From a virus: a stretch of DNA of 20,326 bases. The stretch spans positions 1 to 20,326 of the IMG/VR virus record IMGVR_UViG_3300026097_000133; one strand, 5' to 3'. A program made the translations under genes and the position numbers. The notes beneath the pieces are model-generated. The model saw nothing but the letters and a program-made list of their open reading frames with translations. It was not told where the DNA came from and made no database searches. Of the stretch, positions 1 through 7,307 are shown in pieces. Every line of letters begins with the position of its first letter. The stretch's first letter is position 1.

Positions 1-459
1 TGGAAGAATTTCAAGGTTAATCCGGTGAATACGGTCAATCTGTGCAACATTATACTCCTGTATCGAATATTCGAAACCTATCTTCAATAATTCAGAATAC
101 ATGCCTCTGAAATTCACCTTTATTATTTCGTTTTCTTCAATATTCTTTTCCGTTATGAATGGGTCAAATATCTTAGGTCTTAACTCCAATGGGATGAAAT
201 TAAAATTCACACCCATTATTATTATCATATTACCCATCTTTCTATAATCACAGCAGAATATTGGTGAATACCTCATCCAATTAGAATCATCCCTATAAAC
301 AAGATGGTAGAAACCACCGACCGTGATATCTTCTTTATTAACACTCTCACACTCATTGGTAGATTTCCCATATAGATCATACATATACTCAGTATTGTTC
401 TTGTAGTAATCCACAATATCAGTACCGAACACCTTTTGACTCAATTTAACTCTTTCCAT
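1..459 (-). CDS. Conserved phage protein of unknown function, 3' end cut off by the window edge
   Basis: An open frame runs leftward from ATG 459 (or ATG 471, four codons earlier) to base 1 without a stop, giving at least 153 residues. The N-terminus reads MERVKLSQKVFGTDIV. A middle segment, GVNFNFIPLELRPKIFD, follows a hydrophobic MIIIM stretch. This resembles a pattern (Gly-x-Asn-x5-Pro-x3-Arg) that I associate with small conserved proteins in T4-like genomes; the family has no function I can name. I chose 459 because a TATATAA box lies 16 nt upstream of it, the same spacing as before the 425-aa gene further right, but 471 remains possible. The gene is divergent from the endonuclease at 541 and shares its control gap with it. 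It may be a structural or DNA-handling protein, but nothing in the visible part shows which. Confidence 0.6.
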   Translation of the reverse strand, partial: MERVKLSQKVFGTDIVDYYKNNTEYMYDLYGKSTNECESVNKEDITVGGFYHLVYRDDSNWMRYSPIFCCDYRKMGNMIIIMGVNFNFIPLELRPKIFDPFITEKNIEENEIIKVNFRGMYSELLKIGFEYSIQEYNVAQIDRIHRINLEILP

Positions 460-475
460 AAGAGGTCCCATATGA

Positions 476-482
476 TTATATA
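476..482 (-). promoter_or_regulatory. Candidate late-type promoter box (TATATAA)
   Basis: On the minus strand TATATAA lies 16 nt ahead of the ATG at 459. The surrounding plus-strand 12-mer TATATAAACTAT (479-490) recurs exactly at 6488-6499, ahead of the 425-aa gene. Two exact copies in front of two leftward genes argue for a functional box. The gp55-like sigma as reader is inference. Confidence 0.35.
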
Positions 483-540
483 TAAACTATGATAAATTCC
501 AAACCAAGTAAGTGGTCTAGTGAATTCAATATATAAATAT

Positions 541-2112
541 ATGAAGAAATTAAATAGAGAAGAGATGATAGAAAAGATAATAGAAATACACGGAAAAAAG
601 TATTTATTCAATTTCTTCAAATACACATCATACAAAGAAAAAGTTCAATTAATCTGTAAAACACATGGTAAATTCAATATTTCATTAAGTAATTTAATAG
701 GAAATAAAAGAGGTTGTCCTGAATGTGGAAGAACAAGAGGTTGGGAATCAAATAAAAAAACAACTGATGAGTTTATTGAAAATTCCCAAAAAATACATAA
801 AAATAAATACAGTTATGAGAATGTAGTATATGAGAAATGGAATATCAAAGTATCTATAACCTGTAAAATACATGGTGATTTTCTCCAAAGGCCAAATACG
901 CATTTAAATGGAAGTGGTTGTCCACAATGTGGTAAAAGAAAAAGAAGTAACAAAAAACCAAAAAAGATAGACATTAAAAAAATAAAAGAATTGAACTTTA
1001 TAAATTTAGCAAAAGCCAAACACAATAATAAATATGATTATACACTTGTAGAATACCAAAGAAGCAATGAGAAGGTCAAGATAGTTTGTAAGAAGCATGG
1101 AATATTCCAACAAACTCCACACCATCATAAAAATGGAAGTGGTTGTCCACAATGTGCATATCTAAATCAATTTGGACCAAGACTTAAGACATGTGATTTT
1201 ATCTCTATTTCAAAAAACAAACATAATAACTATTACACGTACACAAAATCTAATTACACAGGATATAAAAACAAAATAATAATAACATGTCCAATACACG
1301 GTGATTTTAAACAAATACCCAAATATCATATGAACGGTGGTGGATGTATAAAATGTAATAATGGAAATGGGAATAGAAATAGGAATATTCTAAAATACAC
1401 TACAAAAGAATATATTGAAAATTGCCAAAAAATACACAAAAATTATGATTACAATTTTTGTGAGTATAAGGGGATGAAGGAAAATGTTAAAATTATATGC
1501 AATAAACATAAAGAATTTGACATCAACGCATACCTACACATAAATGGAAGTGGGTGTCCAAAATGTTCATTGGATATGAGGAAAAGAACAAAGGACGAAT
1601 TTATACAGGAGGCAAACGAAATACATAACAATATATATAAATATCTTATAAGAGATGACTATGTATCGATATCAGATAGAATACCCATAATATGTAATGA
1701 ACATGGAACATTTCAACAAAAAGTTGAAACACATCTAAAGGGATGTGGTTGTAACCTTTGCAAAACAAAAAGTAGAGGGGAGATATCAATAATTAACTTT
1801 TTAAATAAATATAATATACCACACACAAGAGAAAAAACGTTCAATAATATAGATAATACAAGACTTAGGTTTGACTTTTGGTTACCCCACAAAAAAACAT
1901 TAATAGAATATGATGGGAAACATCATTTCAAACCCATAAAATATTTTGGTGGTGAAAAAGCATTCGAAAAAATTCAAATAAATGATGAAATTAAAAACAG
2001 GTACTGCATCGAAAATAATATAAACCTCATAAGAATTAGTTACAAAGAATATAAGAATATTAAAAATATATTAAAAAATAAATTATTGATAAATGATAAA
2101 TTCAAAGCCTAA
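541..2112 (+). CDS. Homing-type endonuclease with six zinc-ribbon repeats and a C-terminal Vsr/PD-(D/E)XK-like nuclease domain
   Basis: The 523-residue product (start ATG 541, MKKLNREEM) is built from six repeats of about 60-70 residues. Each carries H-x-x-K/N-Y, then a C-x3-HG-x-F core, an H, and a GCPxC-type ending (repeats end near GCPECG, GCPQCG, GCPQCA, GCIKCN, GCPKCS and GCNLCK). These look like DNA-binding zinc ribbons. From about residue 414 there is a small nuclease domain: FLNKYNIPHTREKTF, then RFDFWLP with a key Asp and EYDGKHHF with Glu-x-Asp and paired His, and finally INLIRISYKEY. This is the arrangement of Vsr-like (EDxHD/PD-(D/E)XK) nucleases found in phage homing endonucleases. 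A GTG at 520 could add seven residues, but ATG 541 begins the conserved part. The last 20 nt overlap the gp4 start. The gene is even richer in A/T than its neighbours, as mobile endonuclease genes often are. The nuclease family is clear; the target site is unknown. Confidence 0.82.
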   Translation: MKKLNREEMIEKIIEIHGKKYLFNFFKYTSYKEKVQLICKTHGKFNISLSNLIGNKRGCPECGRTRGWESNKKTTDEFIENSQKIHKNKYSYENVVYEKWNIKVSITCKIHGDFLQRPNTHLNGSGCPQCGKRKRSNKKPKKIDIKKIKELNFINLAKAKHNNKYDYTLVEYQRSNEKVKIVCKKHGIFQQTPHHHKNGSGCPQCAYLNQFGPRLKTCDFISISKNKHNNYYTYTKSNYTGYKNKIIITCPIHGDFKQIPKYHMNGGGCIKCNNGNGNRNRNILKYTTKEYIENCQKIHKNYDYNFCEYKGMKENVKIICNKHKEFDINAYLHINGSGCPKCSLDMRKRTKDEFIQEANEIHNNIYKYLIRDDYVSISDRIPIICNEHGTFQQKVETHLKGCGCNLCKTKSRGEISIINFLNKYNIPHTREKTFNNIDNTRLRFDFWLPHKKTLIEYDGKHHFKPIKYFGGEKAFEKIQINDEIKNRYCIENNINLIRISYKEYKNIKNILKNKLLINDKFKA

Positions 2113-2632
2113 TAATAATAAATATCACCAAGGAAATTACATTCCTATAAATAAAGAAAAAGTAATAAAACTAAACTCAGAAGGGGGAATCTACTACCGT
2201 AGTTCCCTCGAAAAAAAAAAAATGATGGTTTGGTTCGATAATAATGATAAAATAATTAGATGGTGTGCAGAGTGTAACAAAATACCATACCAACTCACAC
2301 ATTATGAAAAATCAGGTGATATAAACTTAAAAAGCCATACCTATTATCCCGATTTCTATTACGAATTAGAAAAGAATGACAGAACAACCTCAAAAGTTAT
2401 ATGTGAGGTAAAACCACACAAGGAATATGAAGATGTTATTCTATTCGAAAAGAAATTGTTCAATGTACCCCAAAATGCAACCACAAAAAAATTGAAAAAT
2501 TTAGAATATCGACTTAAAATGGCACAAAAGAATTCACAGAAATGGAAAACAATGATACGTTACTGTGAGAAAAAGGGACTTAAATTCATTGTTATAACAG
2601 AACAACACCTCAAAAGCAAAAAATTCAATTAA
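2093..2632 (+). CDS. 4: Head-completion protein, T4 gp4-like, nuclease fold
   Basis: 179 residues. In T4, gp4 acts after DNA packaging to complete the head so that the tail can join. The protein follows that family's pattern: YHQGNYIPINKEKV near residue 11, YYRSSLEKKKMMVWFD at about 34-49, IIRWCAECNKIPY, then YYPDFYYELE with the conserved Pro-Asp-Phe, and CEVKPHKEYED with the Glu-x-Lys-Pro motif, ending in an aromatic/hydrophobic FIVITEQHL segment. The E...PDF...EVKP arrangement is shared with TnsA/PD-(D/E)XK nucleases. The length fits the family (about 150-180). The start at 2093 sits inside the last codons of the upstream endonuclease (20-nt overlap), so translation may be coupled. The conserved block begins only ten residues in, so no later start is plausible. 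The stop shares the bases TTAA with the convergent fcl gene. Confidence 0.82.
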   Translation: MINSKPNNNKYHQGNYIPINKEKVIKLNSEGGIYYRSSLEKKKMMVWFDNNDKIIRWCAECNKIPYQLTHYEKSGDINLKSHTYYPDFYYELEKNDRTTSKVICEVKPHKEYEDVILFEKKLFNVPQNATTKKLKNLEYRLKMAQKNSQKWKTMIRYCEKKGLKFIVITEQHLKSKKFN

Positions 2633-3579
2633 TTTTTATCACTGAACGTATCCAATGTTTTTAGAAATTCTTTATATGTCATATCTATACCATCTCTTAG
2701 AGAGGTTTTTGGTTCCCACCCAATTTCTTTCAATTTAGAAACATCCAATAATTTTCTAGGAGTACCATCTGGTTTGCTCTGATCAAACTCAACGTTACAA
2801 TAATGACCAATAACATCCTGTATCAGATACACAAGATCTCTTATAGATATATCCTCACCTGTACCAATATTCACAATTTCACTTCCGTTATGATGTTCAA
2901 ATAAATAAACACACGCCTCTGCAAGATCATCAACATAAAGGAATTCCCTTTTTGGGTTTCCGGAACCCCAAACAACCACATTATTATCACTTGAATTCAT
3001 TGATTCGTGTACCTTCCGAATAAGGGCGGGTAATACATGCGATGCTTCAAGATCATAATTATCATTCGGTCCATATAGATTCGTAGGCATCACCGATATG
3101 AAATTTGTACCATGTTGCTCATTATACGATTGACACATCTTTATACCGGCAATCTTAGCAATTGCATAAGAGTCATTAGTGGGTTCTAACTCACCGGTCA
3201 TCAAATACTCCTCTTTTATTGGCTGTTTGGACATCTTAGGATAAATACATGATGAACCAAGGAATAACAATTTCTCCACTCCATACAAATAAGAGTGGTG
3301 TATTACATTATTCTGTATCATCAGATTCTTGTATAGAAAATCTGCTTTTTTAGAATCATTCGCATGGATACCACCTACCTTGGCGGCTGCCATAAAAACA
3401 AACACCGGACGATGTTTTTTAAAATACATATCCACTCTACCTTGGTTTGTCATGTCCAATTCTGAACTTGTTGGGGATAGTATATTATTAAATCCCCTCG
3501 ATTTTAATTGTCGTATTATAGCAGAGCCAACCATACCTCTACCACCACAGACTAATATTTTAGAATACGGTTTTATCAT
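2629..3579 (-). CDS. fcl: GDP-L-fucose synthase
   Basis: 316 residues, the usual length. The enzyme converts GDP-4-keto-6-deoxy-D-mannose to GDP-L-fucose with NADPH, acting as both epimerase and reductase. The N-terminal Rossmann motif [10 protein letters not shown] (about residues 12-21) binds [15 protein letters not shown] holds the catalytic Ser/Cys region and YAIAK the catalytic Tyr-x3-Lys. [29 protein letters not shown] and [11 protein letters not shown] are family signatures of the extended SDR sugar-nucleotide enzymes. All catalytic residues I know of are present, so the gene looks functional. It overlaps gmd by 4 nt (ATGA type), which implies a shared transcript and coupled translation. 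This pair is normally found in bacterial capsule and O-antigen clusters, so the phage probably acquired it. Its 3' end meets gp4 tail to tail. Confidence 0.95.
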   Translation of the reverse strand: MIKPYSKILVCGGRGMVGSAIIRQLKSRGFNNILSPTSSELDMTNQGRVDMYFKKHRPVFVFMAAAKVGGIHANDSKKADFLYKNLMIQNNVIHHSYLYGVEKLLFLGSSCIYPKMSKQPIKEEYLMTGELEPTNDSYAIAKIAGIKMCQSYNEQHGTNFISVMPTNLYGPNDNYDLEASHVLPALIRKVHESMNSSDNNVVVWGSGNPKREFLYVDDLAEACVYLFEHHNGSEIVNIGTGEDISIRDLVYLIQDVIGHYCNVEFDQSKPDGTPRKLLDVSKLKEIGWEPKTSLRDGIDMTYKEFLKTLDTFSDKN

Positions 3580-4622
3580 TGTGTAACTTTCAATTTAATC
3601 AAATCTGCTGATACCATTTCCCTACAAAGTTCTTCAACCGTATATTCGGGTTCCCAATTAAGTACCTCTTTGGCTTTTGTAGAATCACCAAGGAGTTCAT
3701 CTACCTCTGTGGGGCGGAAGTATTTCTCATCAATTTTTATAAGAACTTTATTTGTTTTCGAATCAATACCCACTTCATCAACTCCTTCACCTTTCCACTC
3801 AATATCAACACCAATTTCACGAAATGCCATTTCACAAAAATCCCGAACTGATATCTTCTTACCAGTTGATAATACATAATCTTCTGCTTTTTTTTGCTGC
3901 AGCATCAACCACATACCACGAACATAATCCTTTGCATGTCCCCAATCCCTTTCAGCATCCAAATTCCCAATAGAAAGACTGTCTTGTAGTCCAAGTTTTA
4001 TTTTCGCAACTGCCTGTGTTATCTTCCGAGTAACAAATGTTTCTCCACGAACAGGACTTTCGTGATTGAACAATATACCAGAACAGGCATAAATTCCATA
4101 TGACTCTCTATAATTCACAGTTATCCAATGTGCATATAACTTTGCTACACCATAAGGACTACGTGGATAAAAGGGTGTAGTTTCCTTTTGTGGAACTTCT
4201 TGTACAAGACCAAACATCTCAGATGTTGATGCTTGGTAAAATTTGGTCTTATTTTCCAATTTCAGAATACGGATGGCTTCAAGGATTCTCAAAGTTCCCA
4301 GTGCATCAGAGTTTGCCGTGTATTCAGGTGTTTCAAATGAAACCTTAACGTGTGATTGTGCAGCCAAATTATAAATTTCAGTTGGCTGCACTTCCTGTAC
4401 GATCCGTATTATATTTGTCGAATCCGTAAGATCCCCATAATGCAAAAAGAAACGATCCTTATATTTGGGGTTTTCGTATATGTGGTCTATCCTATCTGTA
4501 TTGAACGAGGAACTTCTTCTTTTTATACCATGGACAATATACCCATTGTCCAAAAGTAATTCCGCCAAATATGACCCATCTTGTCCGGTTATACCGGTAA
4601 TTAATCCAACTTTTTTAGCCAT
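3576..4622 (-). CDS. gmd: GDP-mannose 4,6-dehydratase
   Basis: 348 residues, the usual length. It removes water from GDP-D-mannose to give GDP-4-keto-6-deoxy-D-mannose, the substrate of the next gene. Visible signatures are [15 protein letters not shown] (NADP-binding, starting near residue 9), [45 protein letters not shown] with the catalytic Thr/Glu region, [10 protein letters not shown] with Tyr-x3-Lys, and [18 protein letters not shown], which is highly conserved in Gmd. [12 protein letters not shown] closes the catalytic domain. All key residues are intact. It lies 51 nt downstream of the sigma gene in the same direction and overlaps fcl by 4 nt. The 51-nt gap has no TATATAA box, so the pair may be read with the sigma gene rather than as a late unit. 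Gmd genes are known in several marine phages. Confidence 0.96.
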   Translation of the reverse strand: MAKKVGLITGITGQDGSYLAELLLDNGYIVHGIKRRSSSFNTDRIDHIYENPKYKDRFFLHYGDLTDSTNIIRIVQEVQPTEIYNLAAQSHVKVSFETPEYTANSDALGTLRILEAIRILKLENKTKFYQASTSEMFGLVQEVPQKETTPFYPRSPYGVAKLYAHWITVNYRESYGIYACSGILFNHESPVRGETFVTRKITQAVAKIKLGLQDSLSIGNLDAERDWGHAKDYVRGMWLMLQQKKAEDYVLSTGKKISVRDFCEMAFREIGVDIEWKGEGVDEVGIDSKTNKVLIKIDEKYFRPTEVDELLGDSTKAKEVLNWEPEYTVEELCREMVSADLIKLKVTQ

Positions 4623-4673
4623 TGATAAATCTTAAATTTATTTCTTATATCAAATGGAAATAGATTTGTCCAA

Positions 4674-5045
4674 TTAAATTGAATGTAATCCTTGTCCATC
4701 ATTCGAACCCTGTATAGATATCAACTTAATATTGTTATCGGGGTCACCCTTCTTTTTATACAGAACATTAAATTGTTCAGTAAGGGCACGTTTAAATATT
4801 TCTGTGAAATATGCAAATGCATTCTCAGACTTCTCTTGATTGAAATTATACCAATTCTGGTACATTTTCAACAACCCCATCTGAAAACAATCCATTTTAT
4901 CATCTTCGGTGAAGAAACGTTTGTTCATTTTTTTTATAGCCTCAGTTCCCAAAATCTCCAACATTTTTACAGATCTTCTTGTTAATTTCCCTCTGGCTTT
5001 TGATACTACTATTTCATAATACAGTTCTTTATTATTTATGTGCAT
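4674..5045 (-). CDS. 55: Short sigma factor for late transcription, T4 gp55-like
   Basis: 123 residues against 185 in T4 gp55. The order of segments matches the T4 protein: NNKELYYEIVVSKA at the N-terminus, an AIKKMNKRFF helix, then DCFQMGLLKMYQNWYNFN followed by EKSENAFAYFTEIFKRAL. This corresponds to T4's region around the helix before HNFDETKYKNPHAY, a sigma region 2-like core that contacts RNA polymerase and melts the promoter box. The end, YKKKGDPDNNIKLISIQ, is basic and ordered. T4 gp55 carries a hydrophobic/acidic sliding-clamp-binding tail (around SLDFLYE); the C-terminus here, SNDGQGLHSI, shows no such motif. The start is ATG 5045, just downstream of a nested inverted repeat. It heads a possible sigma-gmd-fcl transcript. 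The gp55 identity is by motif order, not by alignment. Confidence 0.75.
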   Translation of the reverse strand: MHINNKELYYEIVVSKARGKLTRRSVKMLEILGTEAIKKMNKRFFTEDDKMDCFQMGLLKMYQNWYNFNQEKSENAFAYFTEIFKRALTEQFNVLYKKKGDPDNNIKLISIQGSNDGQGLHSI

Positions 5046-5050
5046 AAATT

Positions 5051-5090
5051 AAGCATTGTTTTTTTACCACTAGTGGTTATACTAATGCTT
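5051..5090. repeat. Nested inverted repeat ahead of the sigma gene
   Basis: A perfect 12-bp palindrome ACCACTAGTGGT (5066-5077) lies between inverted arms AAGCATT (5051-5057) and AATGCTT (5084-5090), with nearly the same centre. It ends about 6 nt before the sigma start codon on the minus strand. There is no T-run on the correct side for a leftward terminator. It could be an operator or an mRNA hairpin controlling the sigma factor; the function is inferred. Confidence 0.45.
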
Positions 5091-5139
5091 TTGAATTATA
5101 TGATAAAATTATAAATAAGTTTTAAAAATAGCCCAGAAA

Positions 5140-5172
5140 CAAAAAAAAAAATCCGACCGTAGGTCGGATTTT
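5140..5172 (-). terminator. Rho-independent terminator of the 425-aa gene
   Basis: A perfect 11-bp stem, AAAATCCGACC (on the minus strand, from 5172) pairing across a 3-nt loop with its complement, is followed on the minus strand by an unbroken T-run of about ten bases (the A-run at 5141-5151). It lies about 20 nt beyond the stop of the leftward 425-aa gene, so it ends that unit before the sigma gene. Confidence 0.9.
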
Positions 5173-5191
5173 CCAAGTATAACTATTCAGG

Positions 5192-6469
5192 TTATTTTTT
5201 AACTCTTTCTTTGTACTGAAGTTCTTTAATTCCATCAACTTCTGTCTTCAAGTTATTTTCTCTTGTTTTTAAGTTTTCAAATGCCTCTGTAAGAACTTCG
5301 GACTCACCCATAATTTCCATAGAAGACTTTATCTTAGAAATGTTGAATTGAACATCTTCCAATTTAAGAGTAACTTCTCTTTCTTTGTCTTCTAATTTTT
5401 TCTTAACAACTACCTCTTTATCAAGTTTAGTTTCAAAGAAATAAGTGAGATCACACTGAAGTTCATTTCTAACTTCATTAACCAACTCCAATGCTGATTC
5501 ATATTTGAAGAATGAATGTCCATATCTTTCATCACATCTATACAAGAATGTATTATCTTTGTAATTGAAAACATATGCTTCCAATGTAGGGTTAATCAGA
5601 TTACTAACTCTTTTAACAACATCCAATTCAACAAATGAATCTAAATTATTAGATACTTCAAGAATGATCGGATAAAAACTTCTATTTACGATAGGAATTA
5701 CCGGTGAATTGAAAACTGACTCAAGAGTACTCTCATCAGTCATCTCATCATCATTGATATAAACTCCTTTCTTTGAAACTCCAAGCCCAATAGTCAAATA
5801 TTCAGAAATTCTGAAATCTATTCTTGATTCAGAGATTTCACTGAACTGCATTGAGTTTTGAAGAGTTCTTAATGTTTCTAATCTCTCATCATCAGAAATA
5901 TGTGATTCAAGCAATGTTTTCTCAATAACGCCATCTGAAAGCAAAAACCATGAATCCTTAATAAATGCCAAGTGACCATCTTCAACTTGCTCTACAATAG
6001 TATAAACAGGCTCAGATTTACCACCACTCAAAAGATTTGATCTATCCTCCGGATTCTTTGTTAAATTATGAACAAAAAGCTTTATTTCTGGAACCCAGTC
6101 ATAGATTGACAATTCGTTTAGGATCTTAGTGATTCGATCTTGATCAGTTTCCATGTTAATTGTTTCCAATAAAACATTTATAGGCTGTCGATACAATTCA
6201 CCCTGGTTCTTTGAATTTAAAACATTGAATAATGACTTCAATTCATATACCAATTTAAATTCCTCAACATCATTGTTAATGCCTTCAAGAAAGGATTTAA
6301 CTTGGTCATCAAATGAATACTTATTAAGTTTTTCATTCAGTGATTTTATAATCCCTAATTCTGCGTGGTCATTGAAATTCATGTGTCCCTCTATAATATA
6401 AGCCACATCTGATTGGTCATATGACAAAGATTTTTTGAAGTTGAATAGTTCAAGCTTTAGATTCTTCAT
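5192..6469 (-). CDS. Phage protein of unknown function with C-terminal coiled coil (425 aa)
   Basis: I do not recognise a family. The 425 residues are acidic overall and have no signal peptide or membrane segment. Residues about 1-150 look helical (FNFKKSLSYDQSDVAYI, then many Leu/Glu/Lys heptads). The middle part, from about 155 to 345, is richer in beta-type patches such as EPVYTIVEQVEDGHLAFI and NRSFYPIILEVS. The last 75 residues (from about KLDKEVVVKKKLEDKER) form a clear coiled coil of Lys/Glu-rich heptads. ATG 6469 is preceded by a TATATAA box 17 nt upstream, and the gene ends at a strong terminator, so it is transcribed as its own unit. The gp15-like gene lies 57 nt upstream in the same direction. 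The promoter and position suggest a late, perhaps virion-associated protein, but that is inference. Confidence 0.75.
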   Translation of the reverse strand: MKNLKLELFNFKKSLSYDQSDVAYIIEGHMNFNDHAELGIIKSLNEKLNKYSFDDQVKSFLEGINNDVEEFKLVYELKSLFNVLNSKNQGELYRQPINVLLETINMETDQDRITKILNELSIYDWVPEIKLFVHNLTKNPEDRSNLLSGGKSEPVYTIVEQVEDGHLAFIKDSWFLLSDGVIEKTLLESHISDDERLETLRTLQNSMQFSEISESRIDFRISEYLTIGLGVSKKGVYINDDEMTDESTLESVFNSPVIPIVNRSFYPIILEVSNNLDSFVELDVVKRVSNLINPTLEAYVFNYKDNTFLYRCDERYGHSFFKYESALELVNEVRNELQCDLTYFFETKLDKEVVVKKKLEDKEREVTLKLEDVQFNISKIKSSMEIMGESEVLTEAFENLKTRENNLKTEVDGIKELQYKERVKK

Positions 6470-6486
6470 ATTCTGAAATATTTTTT

Positions 6487-6493
6487 TTATATA
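6487..6493 (-). promoter_or_regulatory. Candidate late-type promoter box (TATATAA)
   Basis: The minus-strand TATATAA lies 17 nt ahead of ATG 6469. The plus-strand 12-mer TATATAAACTAT at 6488-6499 is identical to 479-490, ahead of the leftward gene at the left edge, at nearly the same distance from the start codon. Confidence 0.4.
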
Positions 6494-6526
6494 AACTATA
6501 TATTAGTATTAAAAACCCACTTTTTT

Positions 6527-7273
6527 CTATTTACCGATATCACCGGAATTTGGGTTTTTCCCATTCGGCTTACCATCTCTCAAATTTTTCAAATTATTAT
6601 ACCACTTGGTCCTCATTGGACTGGCTTTCAATGTATCATCCTCCTCGTTAAACGATGGGTAATATGTTTGAACTTCAATTTGTGCATTTAACCGTATCTC
6701 ATTATCACCGGTCAAACCACCCTTTTCTCTCGAAATATCAATACTATTATTATCAGGCATTTGCATATAAGCATCAATATGCATATAGTTATATTCAAAG
6801 AACATAAATTTATATAACCAAAGTGTATCCATTATTGACTGAGAACACTTAAATGTATCAATTTCAGTTTTCAACAATATGGATAGGTCATAAGTGGCAC
6901 TTATTGGCACAGCCCTTACCTTTTTCAACTCTCTCCTCAATTCAAGTCCCTCTTCTTTAATATCCTTTAACCACATATTGGGATTTCTGAATTCATCAGA
7001 ACGAATTGTCCAATCTTTCAATGTCAGGTGACCACGTGGTATCTGGTCAGTATTAAGTTCGACATACCTATTCTCGGAAACAATATCATCTTGGAAAGAA
7101 TCCAAAAGAAATCTCTCATCACCGGACAGAGAATAATAAATCGGAACATTCACCTCAACATCTTTCTTAGTGAAACGGTTTGTCCATTTTATCCTTCCTT
7201 CGAGTGTATCCAACACACAAATGGTCAGATCACGAAAAAATACATCTTGATAATTAAACTTTTTGCCAATCAT
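6527..7273 (-). CDS. Probable tail completion / sheath stabiliser protein, T4 gp15-like
   Basis: 248 residues from ATG 7273 (MIGKKFNYQD); a longer reading from 7360 would run into the divergent clamp-loader gene and adds an unlikely N-terminus. The arrangement recalls T4 gp15, which caps the tail tube and sheath: an early segment VFFRDLTICVLDT, then VEVNVPIYYSLSGDERFLLD (T4 gp15 has a VPITYASKEHF block in the same place), an IPRGHLTLKDW segment (T4: LPRINLHLVDF), and then VPISATYDLSILLKTEIDTF leading into a helical stretch (T4: KMIYELSIFTRYEDDMF). It ends with a polar Asn/Gly/Lys tail. T4 gp15 is 272 residues. The match is by motif order only, so another neck protein of the same fold is possible. 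It shares a 34-nt divergent gap with the clamp loader and lies upstream of the 425-aa orphan. Confidence 0.6.
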   Translation of the reverse strand: MIGKKFNYQDVFFRDLTICVLDTLEGRIKWTNRFTKKDVEVNVPIYYSLSGDERFLLDSFQDDIVSENRYVELNTDQIPRGHLTLKDWTIRSDEFRNPNMWLKDIKEEGLELRRELKKVRAVPISATYDLSILLKTEIDTFKCSQSIMDTLWLYKFMFFEYNYMHIDAYMQMPDNNSIDISREKGGLTGDNEIRLNAQIEVQTYYPSFNEEDDTLKASPMRTKWYNNLKNLRDGKPNGKNPNSGDIGK

Positions 7274-7307
7274 ACCACTATATATTAAGAAACAAAAACC
7301 TCGTAAT

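Noticed and set aside
532-539. TATAAATA, an exact match to the T4 late promoter box, just before ATG 541
   Set aside because: A start about 6 nt beyond the box would fall inside or after the ATG, so it could not express this gene. It is probably chance in AT-rich DNA.
520-540. GTG start seven codons upstream for the first endonuclease
   Set aside because: The added residues are not part of the repeat pattern, and an ATG is available at the start of the conserved region.
5110-5117. Exact TATAAATA on the plus strand
   Set aside because: No plus-strand gene follows; both neighbours run leftward.
7263-7307. Upstream TTG start for the clamp loader (adds 15 residues)
   Set aside because: It overlaps the divergent gp15-like start, and the family begins directly at the FWERYRP motif.
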